64,000 nucleotides of DNA from Diacronema lutheri (lineage: Eukaryota; Haptophyta; Pavlovophyceae; Pavlovales; Pavlovaceae). A program made the position numbers and the translations under genes. Of the stretch, positions 22,294 through 33,100 are shown one piece after another; within the stretch, counting starts at the first letter, position 1; every line of letters starts with the position of its first letter. Below the pieces are notes generated by a model, which did not search any database, was not told the DNA's origin, and saw only the letters and a program-made list of their open reading frames with translations. The stretch spans positions 62,001 through 126,000 of the forward strand of contig JAGTXO010000051.1 in the NCBI GenBank assembly GCA_019448385.1, in the 5' to 3' direction.

Positions 22294-22950
22294 CCAATGA
22301 GCCGCCCAACTGCACGAGGTATTCGACGCCGAAGCGCGACGTGACGTCGATGGTGTCGCGGAAGGGGAAGTAGGCGCCCGACGCGAGGCACACGCCCGCA
22401 CGCGACACGGAGCGCGTCATCCACCTCGACCATGCGCACGCGCCCGCCGGCGCCGCCAATCGACGCGGCGAGCGCGCGCGCGTCGGCAACGTCGGCTGCG
22501 GAGTCGGCGTAGAGGTGGAGCACGCTCACGCCCATGTGCACGTGGTATGCGACCCACCAACAAAGGCTTGGCGCCGCGCGAAACGTGCTCACCAGCCCCA
22601 AGCGCTGCCGCTCGGCGCTCGGCGCGCGCTTGGCGCGCGCTCGCCGGCAGGCGAAGCGGCTCACGCAGCCACGCAAGGTCGTACGCGCACACGTCGTTGC
22701 ACTGCGTCCAGCGGACCACCCGCACCCTCTGCACGCACGCGAGCGCCGCGCACGCGTCCTCGAGCGCCTCGGCGCTCACGTCGCCCGTCCAGCTCCGCGC
22801 GGTCGCGACCGCGACGACGATGTCAAACCCGAGCTCGTGCGTGTGGAAGCCGCGCCACTCGAGGTCCGTGCTCACGCCGAGCATCGCCGCGGCGTGGTTG
22901 ACGTCGGCGGGTTCTGCTTCGGCATCCGCGGGGATCAGCTCGATCAACAT
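22294..22950 (-). CDS. GT-like copy B1
   Basis: Same parts as GT copy A2, with start MLIELIPADAEAEP at 22950 and YHVHMGVSVLHLYADS downstream. One Arg replaces Glu near the end of the VDDALRV segment relative to other copies. Frame changes as in the other copies. Tail-to-tail with CC copy B1, with no spacer after its stop. Confidence 0.35.
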
Positions 22951-23139
22951 CTCGACAACATTGTCCGCGCCGTACTGCGCGCCATCCCTCATCGGGTCGG
23001 CCACCAAAAAATGCTGGCGCTCCGGGCGACGCGGATGATGGCGCGGATGAGCTCGCCGCTGCCGCATCGGGCATCCCGGCCAGCCCTATGTGACCGGGCG
23101 AGAGTCTTGCTTCGTCTCCCGCCGTGGTCGCGCAGCGTG
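22951..23139. promoter_or_regulatory. Head-to-head spacer, module B1/B2
   Basis: 189 bases between the GT B1 start and the CC B2 start, near-identical to the spacers at 24850-25038 and 26674-26862. Contains ACAACATTGTCCGCGCC next to the GT start. Inferred bidirectional promoter. Confidence 0.4.
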
Positions 23140-24192
23140 ATGACGGCGTCGCCGAGTTCGCCGCCGCCGCCGCCGCCGCCGCCGTCCGCGGCATGGTTGC
23201 CTGCCTTCTGGCCAATTCTTGCGAGCACTCTCCCCGACGTCACCCGTCAGGTCCTCGAGAAGACGTTCGAGGAGAAGGACAAGGTGTTCAACGATCTGCT
23301 CAAGGAGAAGGACGCGCGCCTCACGGAGAAGGACGCGCGCCTCACGGACAAGGACAAGATGCTCAACGACCAGCTCAAGGAGAAGGACGCTCGCCTCACG
23401 GACAAGGACAAGATGCTCAACGACCAGCTCAAGGAGAAGGACGCGCGCCTCACGGAGAAGGACGCGCGCCTCACGGACAAGGACAAGATGCTCAACGACC
23501 AGCTCAAGGAGAAGGACGCTCGCCTCACGGACAAGGACAAGATGCTCAACGACCAGCTCAAGGAGAAGGACGCGCGCCTCACGGACAAGGACAAGATGCT
23601 CAATGAGAAGGACTTGCGTCTCGTCGCGCTGCAAGCCGGCCTCGATAGCGCCACGGACCAACGCCTGTGCGAGGTCGCACAGTTCAAGTTGGTCTACGAG
23701 CTGCGCGACATGTTTGACTGGCTGCTGCGCAGCCTTTACCCGACCGCGCGCACGCGGCCGGGCGCCATCTTCAACACGCTGATCGACGAGCTGCTCGACG
23801 AGGGCAAAGTAAACCTGAACGCTGCGGCCAAGGAGCGGTACAACGAGCTCGCGCTGCAGTTCCACGTGGGCCAGTACGAGCCGTCCAGCCTGCAGGACCT
23901 GCGGGGCTTCTACAAGGTGCTCAACGTCAACATGCACAGTGCGGGCTTGGTGGACGTCCCGGACAGCGTCGGCCTCGCGTGCGGCGGCAAGACGCGGCAG
24001 CAGCAGCACTCGCACGCCTTCTTCGTGGCCACCATCCAGGCGCTCTGCGCGGAGCGAGCCTGCGAGCTCGACGAGGCACTTCGAGAGATTCGCGTGCTCG
24101 ACATCGACTGCAAGCACGTCGACGGCGTGGTCGCAAACGGGCGATACCGGCCCTTGGGCAGCACCACCGCTGAGGGTCCAGCTGTCCTATGA
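23140..24192 (+). CDS. CC copy B2: coiled-coil repeat protein, longest form
   Basis: 350 residues. The coil is built from 7-residue (E/DKDARLT) and 11-residue (DKDKMLNDQLK) units: seven DARLT and five KMLN units, the most of any copy. The flanking sequence EVLEKTFEEKDKVFNDLLK and the C-terminal domain are as in B3 and B4. The pattern a-x-x-L of charged residues predicts a parallel helical rod followed by a globular domain of unknown type. Confidence 0.65.
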   Translation: MTASPSSPPPPPPPPSAAWLPAFWPILASTLPDVTRQVLEKTFEEKDKVFNDLLKEKDARLTEKDARLTDKDKMLNDQLKEKDARLTDKDKMLNDQLKEKDARLTEKDARLTDKDKMLNDQLKEKDARLTDKDKMLNDQLKEKDARLTDKDKMLNEKDLRLVALQAGLDSATDQRLCEVAQFKLVYELRDMFDWLLRSLYPTARTRPGAIFNTLIDELLDEGKVNLNAAAKERYNELALQFHVGQYEPSSLQDLRGFYKVLNVNMHSAGLVDVPDSVGLACGGKTRQQQHSHAFFVATIQALCAERACELDEALREIRVLDIDCKHVDGVVANGRYRPLGSTTAEGPAVL

Positions 24193-24849
24193 CCAATGAG
24201 CCGCCCAACTGCACGAGGTATTCGACGCCGAAGCGCGACGTGACGTCGATGGTGTCGCGGAAGGGGAAGTAGGCGCCCGACGCGAGGCACACGCCCGCAC
24301 TCGACACGGAGCGCGTCATCCACCTCGACCATGCGCACGCGCCCGCCGGCGCCGCCAATCGACGCGGCGAGCGCGCGCGCGTCGGCAACGTCGGCTGCGG
24401 AGTCGGCGTAGAGGTGGAGCACGCTCACGCCCATGTGCACGTGGTATGCGACCCACCAACAAAGGCTTGGCGCCGCGCGAAACGTGCTCACCAGCCCCAA
24501 GCGCTGCCGCTCGGCGCTCGGCGCGCGCTTGGCGCGCGCTCGCCGGCAGGCGAAGCGGCTCACGCAGCCACGCAAGGTCGTACGCGCACACGTCGTTGCA
24601 CTGCGTCCAGCGGACCACCCGCACCCTCTGCACGCACGCGAGCGCCGCGCACGCGTCCTCGAGCGCCTCGGCGCTCACGTCGCCCGTCCAGCTCCGCGCG
24701 GTCGCGACCGCGACGACGATGTCAAACCCGAGCTCGTGCGTGTGGAAGCCGCGCCACTCGAGGTCCGTGCTCACGCCGAGCATCGCCGCGGCGTGGTTGA
24801 CGTCGGCGGGTTCTGCTTCGGCATCCGCGGGGATCAGCTCGATCAACAT
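24193..24849 (-). CDS. GT-like copy B2
   Basis: Near-identical to GT copies B1 and B3. Start MLIELIPADAEAEP at 24849. Tail-to-tail with CC copy B2. Three frames are needed to cover all conserved blocks, so splicing or decay must be assumed. Confidence 0.35.
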
Positions 24850-25038
24850 CTCGACAACATTGTCCGCGCCGTACTGCGCGCCATCCCTCAACGGGTCGGC
24901 CACCAAAAAATGCTGGCGCTCCGGGCGACGCGGATGATGGCGCGGATGAGCTCGCCGCTGCCGCATCGGGCATCCCGGCCAGCCCTATGTGACCGGGCGA
25001 GAGTCTTGCTTCGTCTCCCGCCGTGGTCGCGCAGCGTG

Positions 25039-26016
25039 ATGACGGCGTCGCCGAGTTCGCCGCCGCCGCCGCCGCCGCCGCCGTCCGCGGCATGGTTGCC
25101 TGCCTTCTGGCCAATTCTTGCGAGCACTCTCCCCGACGTCACCCGTCAGGTCCTCGAGAAGACGTTCGAGGAGAAGGACAAGGTGTTCAACGATCTGCTC
25201 AAGGAGAAGGACGCGCGCCTCACGGAGAAGGACAAGATGCTCAACGACCAGCTCAAGGAGAAGGACGCGCGCCTCACGGAGAAGGACGCGCGCCTCACGG
25301 ACAAGGACAAGATGCTCAACGACCAGCTCAAGGAGAAGGACGCTCGCCTCACGGACAAGGACAAGATGCTCAACGACCAGCTCAAGGAGAAGGACGCGCG
25401 CCTCACGGACAAGGACAAGATGCTCAATGAGAAGGACTTGCGTCTCGTCGCGCTGCAAGCCGGCCTCGATAGCGCCACGGACCAACGCCTGTGCGAGGTC
25501 GCACAGTTCAAGTTGGTCTACGAGCTGCGCGACATGTTTGACTGGCTGCTGCGCAGCCTTTACCCGACCGCGCGCACGCGGCCGGGCGCCATCTTCAACA
25601 CGCTGATCGACGAGCTGCTCGACGAGGGCAAAGTAAACCTGAACGCTGCGGCCAAGGAGCGGTACAACGAGCTCGCGCTGCAGTTCCACGTGGGCCAGTA
25701 CGAGCCGTCCAGCCTGCAGGACCTGCGGGGCTTCTACAAGGTGCTCAACGTCAACACGCACAGTGCGGGCTTGGTGGACGTCCCGGACAGCGTCGGCCTC
25801 GCGTGCGGCGGCAAGACGCGGCAGCAGCAGCACTCGCACGCCTTCTTCGTGGCCACCATCCAGGCGCTCTGCGCGGAGCGAGCCTGCGAGCTCGACGAGG
25901 CACTTCGAGAGATTCGCGTGCTCGACATCGACTGCAAGCACGTCGACGGCGTGGTCGCAAACGGGCGATACCGGCCCTTGGGCAGCACCACCGCTGAGGG
26001 TCCAGCTGTCCTATGA
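25039..26016 (+). CDS. CC copy B3: coiled-coil repeat protein
   Basis: 325 residues, 25 shorter than B2 through loss of one 7- and one 18-residue unit, in frame. Five DARLT and four KMLN units. One substitution, NVNTHSAG for NVNMHSAG, distinguishes its C-terminal domain. Otherwise essentially B2. Confidence 0.65.
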   Translation: MTASPSSPPPPPPPPSAAWLPAFWPILASTLPDVTRQVLEKTFEEKDKVFNDLLKEKDARLTEKDKMLNDQLKEKDARLTEKDARLTDKDKMLNDQLKEKDARLTDKDKMLNDQLKEKDARLTDKDKMLNEKDLRLVALQAGLDSATDQRLCEVAQFKLVYELRDMFDWLLRSLYPTARTRPGAIFNTLIDELLDEGKVNLNAAAKERYNELALQFHVGQYEPSSLQDLRGFYKVLNVNTHSAGLVDVPDSVGLACGGKTRQQQHSHAFFVATIQALCAERACELDEALREIRVLDIDCKHVDGVVANGRYRPLGSTTAEGPAVL

Positions 26017-26673
26017 CCAATGAGCCGCCCAAGTGCACGAGGTATTCGACGCCGAAGCGCGACGTGACGTCGATGGTGTCGCGGAAGGGGAAGTAGGCGC
26101 CCGACGCGAGGCACACGCCCGCACTCGACACGGAGCGCGTCATCCACCTCGACCATGCGCACGCGCCCGCCGGCGCCGCCAATCGACGCGGCGAGCGCGC
26201 GCGCGTCGGCAACGTCGGCTGCGGAGTCGGCGTAGAGGTGGAGCACGCTCACGCCCATGTGCACGTGGTATGCGACCCACCAACAAAGGCTTGGCGCCGC
26301 GCGAAACGTGCTCACCAGCCCCAAGCGCTGCCGCTCGGCGCTCGGCGCGCGCTTGGCGCGCGCTCGCCGGCAGGCGAAGCGGCTCACGCAGCCACGCAAG
26401 GTCGTACGCGCACACGTCGTTGCACTGCGTCCAGCGGACCACCCGCATCCTCTGCACGCACGCGAGCGCCGCGCACGCGTCCTCGAGCGCCTCGGCGCTC
26501 ACGTCGCCCGTCCAGCTCCGCGCGGTCGCGACCGCGACGACGATGTCAAACCCGAGCTCGTGCGTGTGGAAGCCGCGCCACTCGAGGTCCGTGCTCACGC
26601 CGAGCATCGCCGCGGCGTGGTTGACGTCGGCGGGTTCTGCTTCGGCATCCGCGGGGATCAGCTCGATCAACAT
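26017..26673 (-). CDS. GT-like copy B3
   Basis: As B2, with a Val-to-Met change in ACVQRMRVVRW and the EYLVHLGG variant also seen in copy A2. Start at 26673. Confidence 0.35.
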
Positions 26674-26862
26674 CTCGACAACATTGTCCGCGCCGTACTG
26701 CGCGCCATCCCTCAACGGGTCGGCCACCAAAAAATGCTGGCGCTCCGGGCGACGCGGATGATGGCGCGGATGAGCTCGCCGCTGCCGCATCGGGCATCCC
26801 GGCCAGCCCTATGTGACCGGGCGAGAGTCTTGCTTCGTCTCCCGCCGTGGTCGCGCAGCGTG

Positions 26863-27894
26863 ATGACGGCGTCGCCGAGTTCGCCGCCGCCGCCGCCGCC
26901 GCCGCCGTCCGCGGCATGGTTGCCTGCCTTCTGGCCAATTCTTGCGAGCACTCTCCCCGACGTCACCCGTCAGGTCCTCGAGAAGACGTTCGAGGAGAAG
27001 GACAAGGTGTTCAACGATCTGCTCAAGGAGAAGGACGCGCGCCTCACGGAGAAGGACAAGATGCTCAACGACCAGCTCAAGGAGACGGACGCGCGCCTCA
27101 CGGAGAAGGACAAGATGCTCAACGACCAGCTCAAGGAGACGGACGCGCGCCTCACGGAGAAGGACAAGGTATTCAACGATCTGCTCAAGGAGAAGGACGC
27201 GCGCCTCACGGACAAGGACGCGCGCCTCACGGACAAGGACAAGATGCTCAACGACCAGCTCAAGGAGAAGGACGCTCGCCTCACGGACAAGGACAAGATG
27301 CTCAATGAGAAGGACTTGCGTCTCGTCGCGCTGCAAGCCGGCCTCGATAGCGCCACGGACCAACGCCTGTGCGAGGTCGCACAGTTCAAGTTGGTCTACG
27401 AGCTGCGCGACATGTTTGACTGGCTGCTGCGCAGCCTTTACCCGACCGCGCGCACGCGGCCGGGCGCCATCTTCAACACGCTGATCGACGAGCTGCTCGA
27501 CGAGGGCAAAGTAAACCTGAACGCTGCGGCCAAGGAGCGGTACAACGAGCTCGCGCTGCAGTTCTACGTGGGCCAGTACGAGCCGTCCAGCCTGCAGGAC
27601 CTGCGGGGCTTCTACAAGGTGCTCAACGTCAACATGCACAGTGCGGGCTTGGTGGACGTCCCGGACAGCGTCGGCCTCGCGTGCGGCGGCAAGACGCGGC
27701 AGCAGCAGCACTCGCACGCCTTCTTCGTGGCCACCATCCAGGCGCTCTGCGCGGAGCGAGCCTGCGAGCTCGACGAGGCACTTCGAGAGATTCGCGTGCT
27801 CGACATCGACTGCAAGCACGTCGACGGCGTGGTCGCAAACGGGCGATACCGGCCCTTGGGCAGCACCACCGCTGAGGGTCCAGCTGTCCTATGA
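26863..27894 (+). CDS. CC copy B4: coiled-coil repeat protein
   Basis: 343 residues. The coil has six DARLT units, two of them in the ETDARLT variant, four KMLN units, and an internal second copy of the EKDKVFNDLLK entry unit. This shows that the repeat expanded by unequal exchange including its first unit. FYVGQYEPSSL replaces FHVGQYEPSSL in the C-terminal domain. Confidence 0.65.
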   Translation: MTASPSSPPPPPPPPSAAWLPAFWPILASTLPDVTRQVLEKTFEEKDKVFNDLLKEKDARLTEKDKMLNDQLKETDARLTEKDKMLNDQLKETDARLTEKDKVFNDLLKEKDARLTDKDARLTDKDKMLNDQLKEKDARLTDKDKMLNEKDLRLVALQAGLDSATDQRLCEVAQFKLVYELRDMFDWLLRSLYPTARTRPGAIFNTLIDELLDEGKVNLNAAAKERYNELALQFYVGQYEPSSLQDLRGFYKVLNVNMHSAGLVDVPDSVGLACGGKTRQQQHSHAFFVATIQALCAERACELDEALREIRVLDIDCKHVDGVVANGRYRPLGSTTAEGPAVL

Positions 27895-28665
27895 CCAATG
27901 AGCCGCCCAACTGCACGAGGTATTCGACGCTGAAGCGCGACGTGACGTCGATGGTGTCGCGGAAGGGGAAGTAGGCGCCCGACGCGAGGCACACGCCCGC
28001 ACTCGACACGGAGCGCGTCATCCACCTCGACCATGCGCACGCGCCCGCCGGCGCCGCCAATCGACGCGGCGAGCGCGCGCGCGTCGGCAACGTCGGCTGC
28101 GGAGTCGGCGTAGAGGTGGAGCACGCTCACGCCCATGTGCACGTGGTATGCGACCCACCAACAAAGGCTTGGCGCCGCGCGAAACGTGCTCACCAGCCCC
28201 AAGCGCTGCCGCTCGGCGCTCGGCGCGCGCTTGGCGCGCGCTCGCCGGCAGGCGAAGCGGCTCACGCAGCCACGCAAGGTCGTACGCGCACACGTCGTTG
28301 CACTGCGTCCAGCGGACCACCCGCACCCTCTGCACGCACGCGAGCGCCGCGCACGCGTCCTCGAGCGCCTCGGCGCTCACGTCGCCCGTCCAGCTCCGTG
28401 CGGTCGCGACCGCGACGACGATGTCGAACCCGAGCTCGTGCGTATGGAAGCCGCGCCACTCGAGGTCGGTGCTCAGGCCGAGCATCGCGGCGGCGTGGTT
28501 GACGTCGGCGGGTTCTGCTTCGGCAATCGCGGGGATCAGCTCGATCAACATGTCGGCAACAATATTGAATATTCCCATGATTACGGGGATACTCAAAAAT
28601 TGATGGTACTCATATATACCAACGACGCTTTCCGACGGGTCAACAGAACTCATATCAGTACCCAT
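27895..28665 (-). CDS. GT-like copy B4 with unique upstream sequence
   Basis: The rightmost and most diverged GT copy, with scattered differences from 28380 to 28551. Its upstream DNA is unrelated to the module spacer. The frame of MLIELIPAIAEAEP (ATG 28551) stays open upstream to ATG 28665, adding MGTDMSSVDPSESVVG and a hydrophobic FLSIPVIMGIFNIVA, which could be a membrane anchor. The 28560-28650 stretch is AT-rich with TATATAT on the minus strand at about 28608. This could be the parental gene from which the modules were copied. Confidence 0.4.
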
Positions 28666-28707
28666 ACCAAGCTATGAAGTGTGCATCGTCAGAGCCGTCG
28701 AGCCCGC

Positions 28708-29898
28708 TCACCGCCTCATGGCAGGAGCGGCAAACGCGCGCGCGCACGGGCCGTCGAGGTGCCCAAACGCGGCGCAGTACGTGGCTATGCGGTGCGAGTG
28801 CACCGGGTCCGCCGCGAGCGTCGCACGTCGCGCCCACGCGCTCACGCCCGTCGCTAGTCCGCCGAGCGCTCCCGGACAGGCCGTGTCCGTACCGACGAAC
28901 GCTCGCTCGGCGCGCGCGACGACGAGCGCGGCCGCGTGGTCGGCATACCCGAGGTGGCGCGGCGGCAGCTGGACGAGCGGGTCGGCGGGCAGCGTGAACG
29001 CCAAGAAGCGCCCGGGGGAGCCGCGCAGGACCTGGGCAAAATGAGCGGCAAACCGATCGTTGCCCAGACGGCCGGCGCCAAAAGTGAAGCCGTCGATGGC
29101 GGCGAAATCGAGCCCCCCAGCATCGCGCGCCGCGACGCGCGCGCCGGCGTGCGCGCCGTCTCCCGCAACGTCGACGGCGAGCAGCGCGGCAAGCGCGCCG
29201 CCGAGGGAGTGGCCCGTGACGGTCAGGTGGAGGGCGGGCGCGCCGCCGGGGTGCGAGGCGGCGAGGTCGTGTAGCGCGGCGAGGAGCCGTGGACCGATGC
29301 CCGCGTATGCTCGGCCAAAGCCCGCGTGCACCTCGCAGCCCACGGGCGCGTCGCGGAGCCCGCCGGCGCGGCCGGCGCGCAGCCCGCACGCGCCGAGGGG
29401 CGCGAGCGCGTAGTCGAAATCGGAGGCGAGGTTGGCGAGGTTTGCGGTGCCGCGGAAGGCAACGAGGAGCGCATTACCGCGCCGTGCGAGCAGCGCGAGC
29501 GTCCCACCTGCGCCGCGCACGCTGCCGACGTGGTCGAGCTCGAGGCGCGCGCACCCGGCCGCGGCCGCCGCGTCGGGCGCGTACGCGAGCTGCGAGAGGC
29601 GCGCGGCCTCGCGAGCGTGTGTGGCGAGCAGGCCAGGCGGAGGCGCGATGCGCCGTTGCGCCGCCAGCTTCTCGCCCGTCGCCCGTCGCCACACCCAGTC
29701 TGGGCGCGTGCCCGGCGCGCGCGCGCGCGCCGCCGGCGCAGCGCCGACCGCAGCGCGTGCAGGGCCGACGGCTGCGGTAGCGCGGCGCGCGCCGGCCCGG
29801 CGGCCACGCAGCGCGGGGCGCGTCGACTCGAGCGCGTCGGCGCGCGGCCACGCGCCCGCGACGAGCAGCGCGCCGAGCAGTAGCGCGCGGGCTCGCAT
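28708..29898 (-). CDS. Secreted class 3 lipase (alpha/beta hydrolase)
   Basis: Triacylglycerol or galactolipid hydrolase, probably entering the secretory pathway or plastid. The 396-residue single exon starts MRARALLLGALLVAGAWPRA, a signal peptide. The nucleophile elbow is GHSLGG with Ser 231. The likely Asp is 306 in ADPLVQLPP and the His is 369 in PVHSHRIATY. The lipase-3 signature ALLVAFRGTANLANLASDFD and HAGFGRAYAGI are present. Length fits fungal-type lipases. Head-to-head with the RCC1 protein gene, 202 bases apart. Its 3' end lies close to array B. Confidence 0.85.
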   Translation of the reverse strand: MRARALLLGALLVAGAWPRADALESTRPALRGRRAGARRATAAVGPARAAVGAAPAARARAPGTRPDWVWRRATGEKLAAQRRIAPPPGLLATHAREAARLSQLAYAPDAAAAAGCARLELDHVGSVRGAGGTLALLARRGNALLVAFRGTANLANLASDFDYALAPLGACGLRAGRAGGLRDAPVGCEVHAGFGRAYAGIGPRLLAALHDLAASHPGGAPALHLTVTGHSLGGALAALLAVDVAGDGAHAGARVAARDAGGLDFAAIDGFTFGAGRLGNDRFAAHFAQVLRGSPGRFLAFTLPADPLVQLPPRHLGYADHAAALVVARAERAFVGTDTACPGALGGLATGVSAWARRATLAADPVHSHRIATYCAAFGHLDGPCARAFAAPAMRR

Positions 29899-30100
29899 CC
29901 TGCCGTTGCGGAGCGCGCGAGCCGGAAGGCCGACGGCAGGATGCGATCAAAATCGCCTATGTGCTCCGTCCGCGTCACCGTCACCAATCCCTCCGAAAAC
30001 TGAGCAGCAGGAGGAGCTCTAAAGTCGGTGGCGACCCCATCGTTTGTGGCGGGTGAGCTGACGGGCCCCTGCCGCGGGCAGGCCAGCTCTGCCGGGCGGG
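29899..30100. promoter_or_regulatory. Divergent promoter, lipase / RCC1 protein
   Basis: 202 bases between start codons, with less GC-rich sequence at 29940-30020 (ATGCGATCAAAATCGCC, CCGAAAACTGAGCAGC). Core elements cannot be placed. Confidence 0.4.
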
Positions 30101-33100
30101 ATGGAGGGCAAGCCGGCGGCGCTGCACGCGTCGGCGCTCGAGCTCAAGCGTCTGGCCCGGCAGGTCCGCGATTCGACCGAGCTCCGCCGCGCGGACGCGG
30201 CGCTGCACACCGCGCGATACGTGCGCGAGCGCTTTGCGACGCGCGACGCGGCGCGCGTGGTCGCGCTCGACGCGCTCGACGATGACGACGACGAGCAGGT
30301 CGAGTTCATGTCGCCGATGGGGTACAGCATCTACGGGCCCGCTCCACCGCGCGATCCCGCCGTGCCCACGCACGCTGGCATCGCCGTGCCGCCGGCCGCG
30401 CGCCGGGCGGAGCTCATCCAACTGCGCTCGGCGCCGAGCGCGGGCGAGGTGGGCGCGTTGGCCGGGGCGCGGCGCGCAGCAGCGCAGGCGCGCGTAGAGC
30501 ACGATCGCAGGCACGAGGCCTACCGCGCGCTTGCCGCTGATGCCACGCAGCACGCCGACGGTGGCCCGCTCGGCTATGACGACGGCGGCGGCGGAGGCGC
30601 TGCCGACGGCGACGATGACCAAGCGCAATTCAGCGCGTCGCTGCTCGCCAACGCCGAGCAGCCGCGCACGCCCGACCCGGCACACGGCGGCGCGCGCTCC
30701 GGACCGCATTCCTCTGAGCAGCAGCATGGCGGCACGCCCGAGCCTCCGCCCTCGGGCTGGTCGACGCACGCGGACGCGTGTGCGCCCGTCGCGCCGACGA
30801 CGGCGTCGGCGTGGACGCAGGCGCACGATGCGCCGCCACCGCCGCGCGTGCAGACACGCGACGCGGCTGTCCACGCCGTCCTTGGGACGGATGCCCACCC
30901 GCGCGCCGAGGCGGTCGCGCGCTCGGCGCGGCCGCGCGCGCAGCCGGCGGCGCCACTGCCGCCGCCGCCTCCGCCGCCGCCGCCGCCGCCGTCGCTACCG
31001 TCGCCGTTACCGCCGCCGTTACAGCCGTTACCGCCGTCAGAGTCTGCAGCGCTGCCTGCTGTGCGCGAGGCGCACGAGGCGCTCATGGCGCAGAGCGGGC
31101 ACAGCGCACAGGACGCGTGGACACCGCACGCCGACGACGGCGCGGACGGTGGCGACGGCGACGCTGCGGACGGCGACACGGGCGCGCCCGCCTTCCCGCG
31201 CGGGCGTGACCTCAGCCTTTCGCGCCTGTCGAGCGGCCTCTCGTCCAACTGTGGCGGCGATCTGACCGCGCAGCACACACAGCCGAGCGGCTTGAGCGCG
31301 CACTCGCCCGCGGGCGGCGGCGCGGGCGGCGGCGGCGGCGATGGCGGGCGCAGAGCTTGGTCAAGTGGCTCGGCGCTCTCGCGCGGCCTGTCGTGCGGCG
31401 CGCTCTCGGCAGGCGGCTCCGTGCCCGCCTCTGCCTCAATCTCGCGCCGCGTCTCGTGCGACGGCGGCGGAGGCGGCGGCGGCGGCGGCGGCGGCCGGTC
31501 GGGGCTCGCGCCGGACTTGTCCTGCGAAGAGCTCGACTTGGCGCTCGACTCGCGCGCGTCCTCGTCGCTCGCCGCGTCGTCGGCGGCGATGGCGTACGGG
31601 CCAGCGGGCGGCGATGGCGGCGGCTTGCTCCTGATGCATTCAAACTCGGCGCCGCATGACTGGCTTTCATTGGGCGGCGCCTACGATGGCGTTGGCGGCG
31701 GCGGCGGCGGCGGCGGCGCGGCCGGCGGCGCCGAGCCGGCAGGCGCGGGCCGAGCGCCGCCGGGCGGCGGCGTGCTGTTGCGCGGCGCAGCGGCGCCGCT
31801 GCTCGCGCTCGGCGCGCGCGCGGCGCAGCGCGGCCCGGCCGGCGGCGCGCACGGCACGGGCGGCGCGCGCACGGCCGAGCTGCTCGCCGCGGCGGACAGC
31901 GACGACGAGCGCAAGGCGGGCAGCGAGCCGGGCGACGGCGGCGAGGTGGACGATGACGGCGAACGCGACGGCGTGCACGCGGGCTCTGACGGCGGATCGC
32001 GCGCGCGCGCGGAGGCGGCGCCCGCCGCGGCGGACGACGAGGCCACAGCGCGCGCCGTCGCGTTCGCCGTCGGCGTCAGCGTCGTGCGCGTCACGAGTGA
32101 CGTCACGAGTGACGGCGCTGCCGGCGGATCGGTGCTGCCGTCGCCCGAAGCGGCGGGCGGCGCGCGCTCGCCCGCGCCGGGCTCGGGCGGCAAGCGGCGC
32201 AAGCAGGCGGCACGTGGCGCGGGCGGCGGCCGGGGCAGGTCCAGCTCGGCAGGCTCCGGCGGCGGCTTTGGCCCGCACGGCGCCCTTGGCTCGGCGCTGC
32301 TGAGCCGCGAGGAGAAGGCGCGCAGGCGCAACTGGGTATGCCTCGTGCTATTGATTGCACTCCTATTCATCCTCACCCTCGCCGTCGCCATCTTCGCCGC
32401 GTCAGCGCGCGCGGCCGGACGCGCGCACGCCGGCGCCGGTGGCGCGCCTGCGGGTAGCCCGCACGGCGGCGGCGCGCTCGGCGGCGCGCTCGGCGGCGGC
32501 GCGCGTAGAGGCGGCATGCGCGGCGGCGCGGCGAGCGGCGCGGCGCGATCGCCGCCGCCGACGGCGTGGGACGCGCCGTGGCAGGGCGGCGCGTTGGCGC
32601 ACGGTGGTGGCGTGGCGCAAGGCGGCGCGTCGCCTTCGCCTTCGCCGCCGCTGCACTCGCCGCCGCCGCCGCAGGCGCCCGCTGCGCCGCCGCCGCGCCC
32701 ACCGCCGCCGCCGCCGCGCCTTCGCACGCCCGCGCCGTCGCCGCCGTCGCCGCCACCGCCGCCGCCGCCCGCGGCGCTGCCGCCGCGTCGCGGCGGCTCG
32801 GCGCGCGCGCCCGTTTCGCAGCGCACGTCGACATTCGCCCCGTCGCCGTCGCCGTACGGCGCGCGCGCGTCCGCCGGCGCGCGCGCGCCTGCGATGGTCG
32901 GCGCGCGCGCGCCGTTCCCGCCGCTGCCGCCGCTGCCGCCGCTGCCGCCGCCGCGCGCGCCGCCGAGCCCGCCCGCACCGCCCACGCCCCTCACGCCGAG
33001 CGAGCGCATGCTTTTGCGCAAGCGCGACGGCGACGCGCGCCGCGCCGACCTCATCGCAGCGTTGCGCCCGCAGCCATCGTCGCCGCCACCGCCGCCGCCG

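Larger units (their letters stand above)
21231..28551. repeat. Array B: four tandem CC-GT modules (CC on plus, GT on minus)
   Basis: Order is CC B1, GT B1, CC B2, GT B2, CC B3, GT B3, CC B4, GT B4, with module lengths of about 1.8-1.9 kb. The period differs between modules (1899 then 1824 bases), mainly through the number of coiled-coil repeat units. Copies B2-B4 are almost identical, pointing to recent amplification or gene conversion. It is the inverted counterpart of array A. Confidence 0.88.

Noticed and set aside
23086-24117. Long antisense ORFs over every CC copy (for example MLAVDVEHANLSKCLVELAG)
   Set aside because: They mirror the sense frame codon by codon. The repeats read as plain complements, and composition (Val/Leu/Arg-heavy) is that of a GC-rich shadow.
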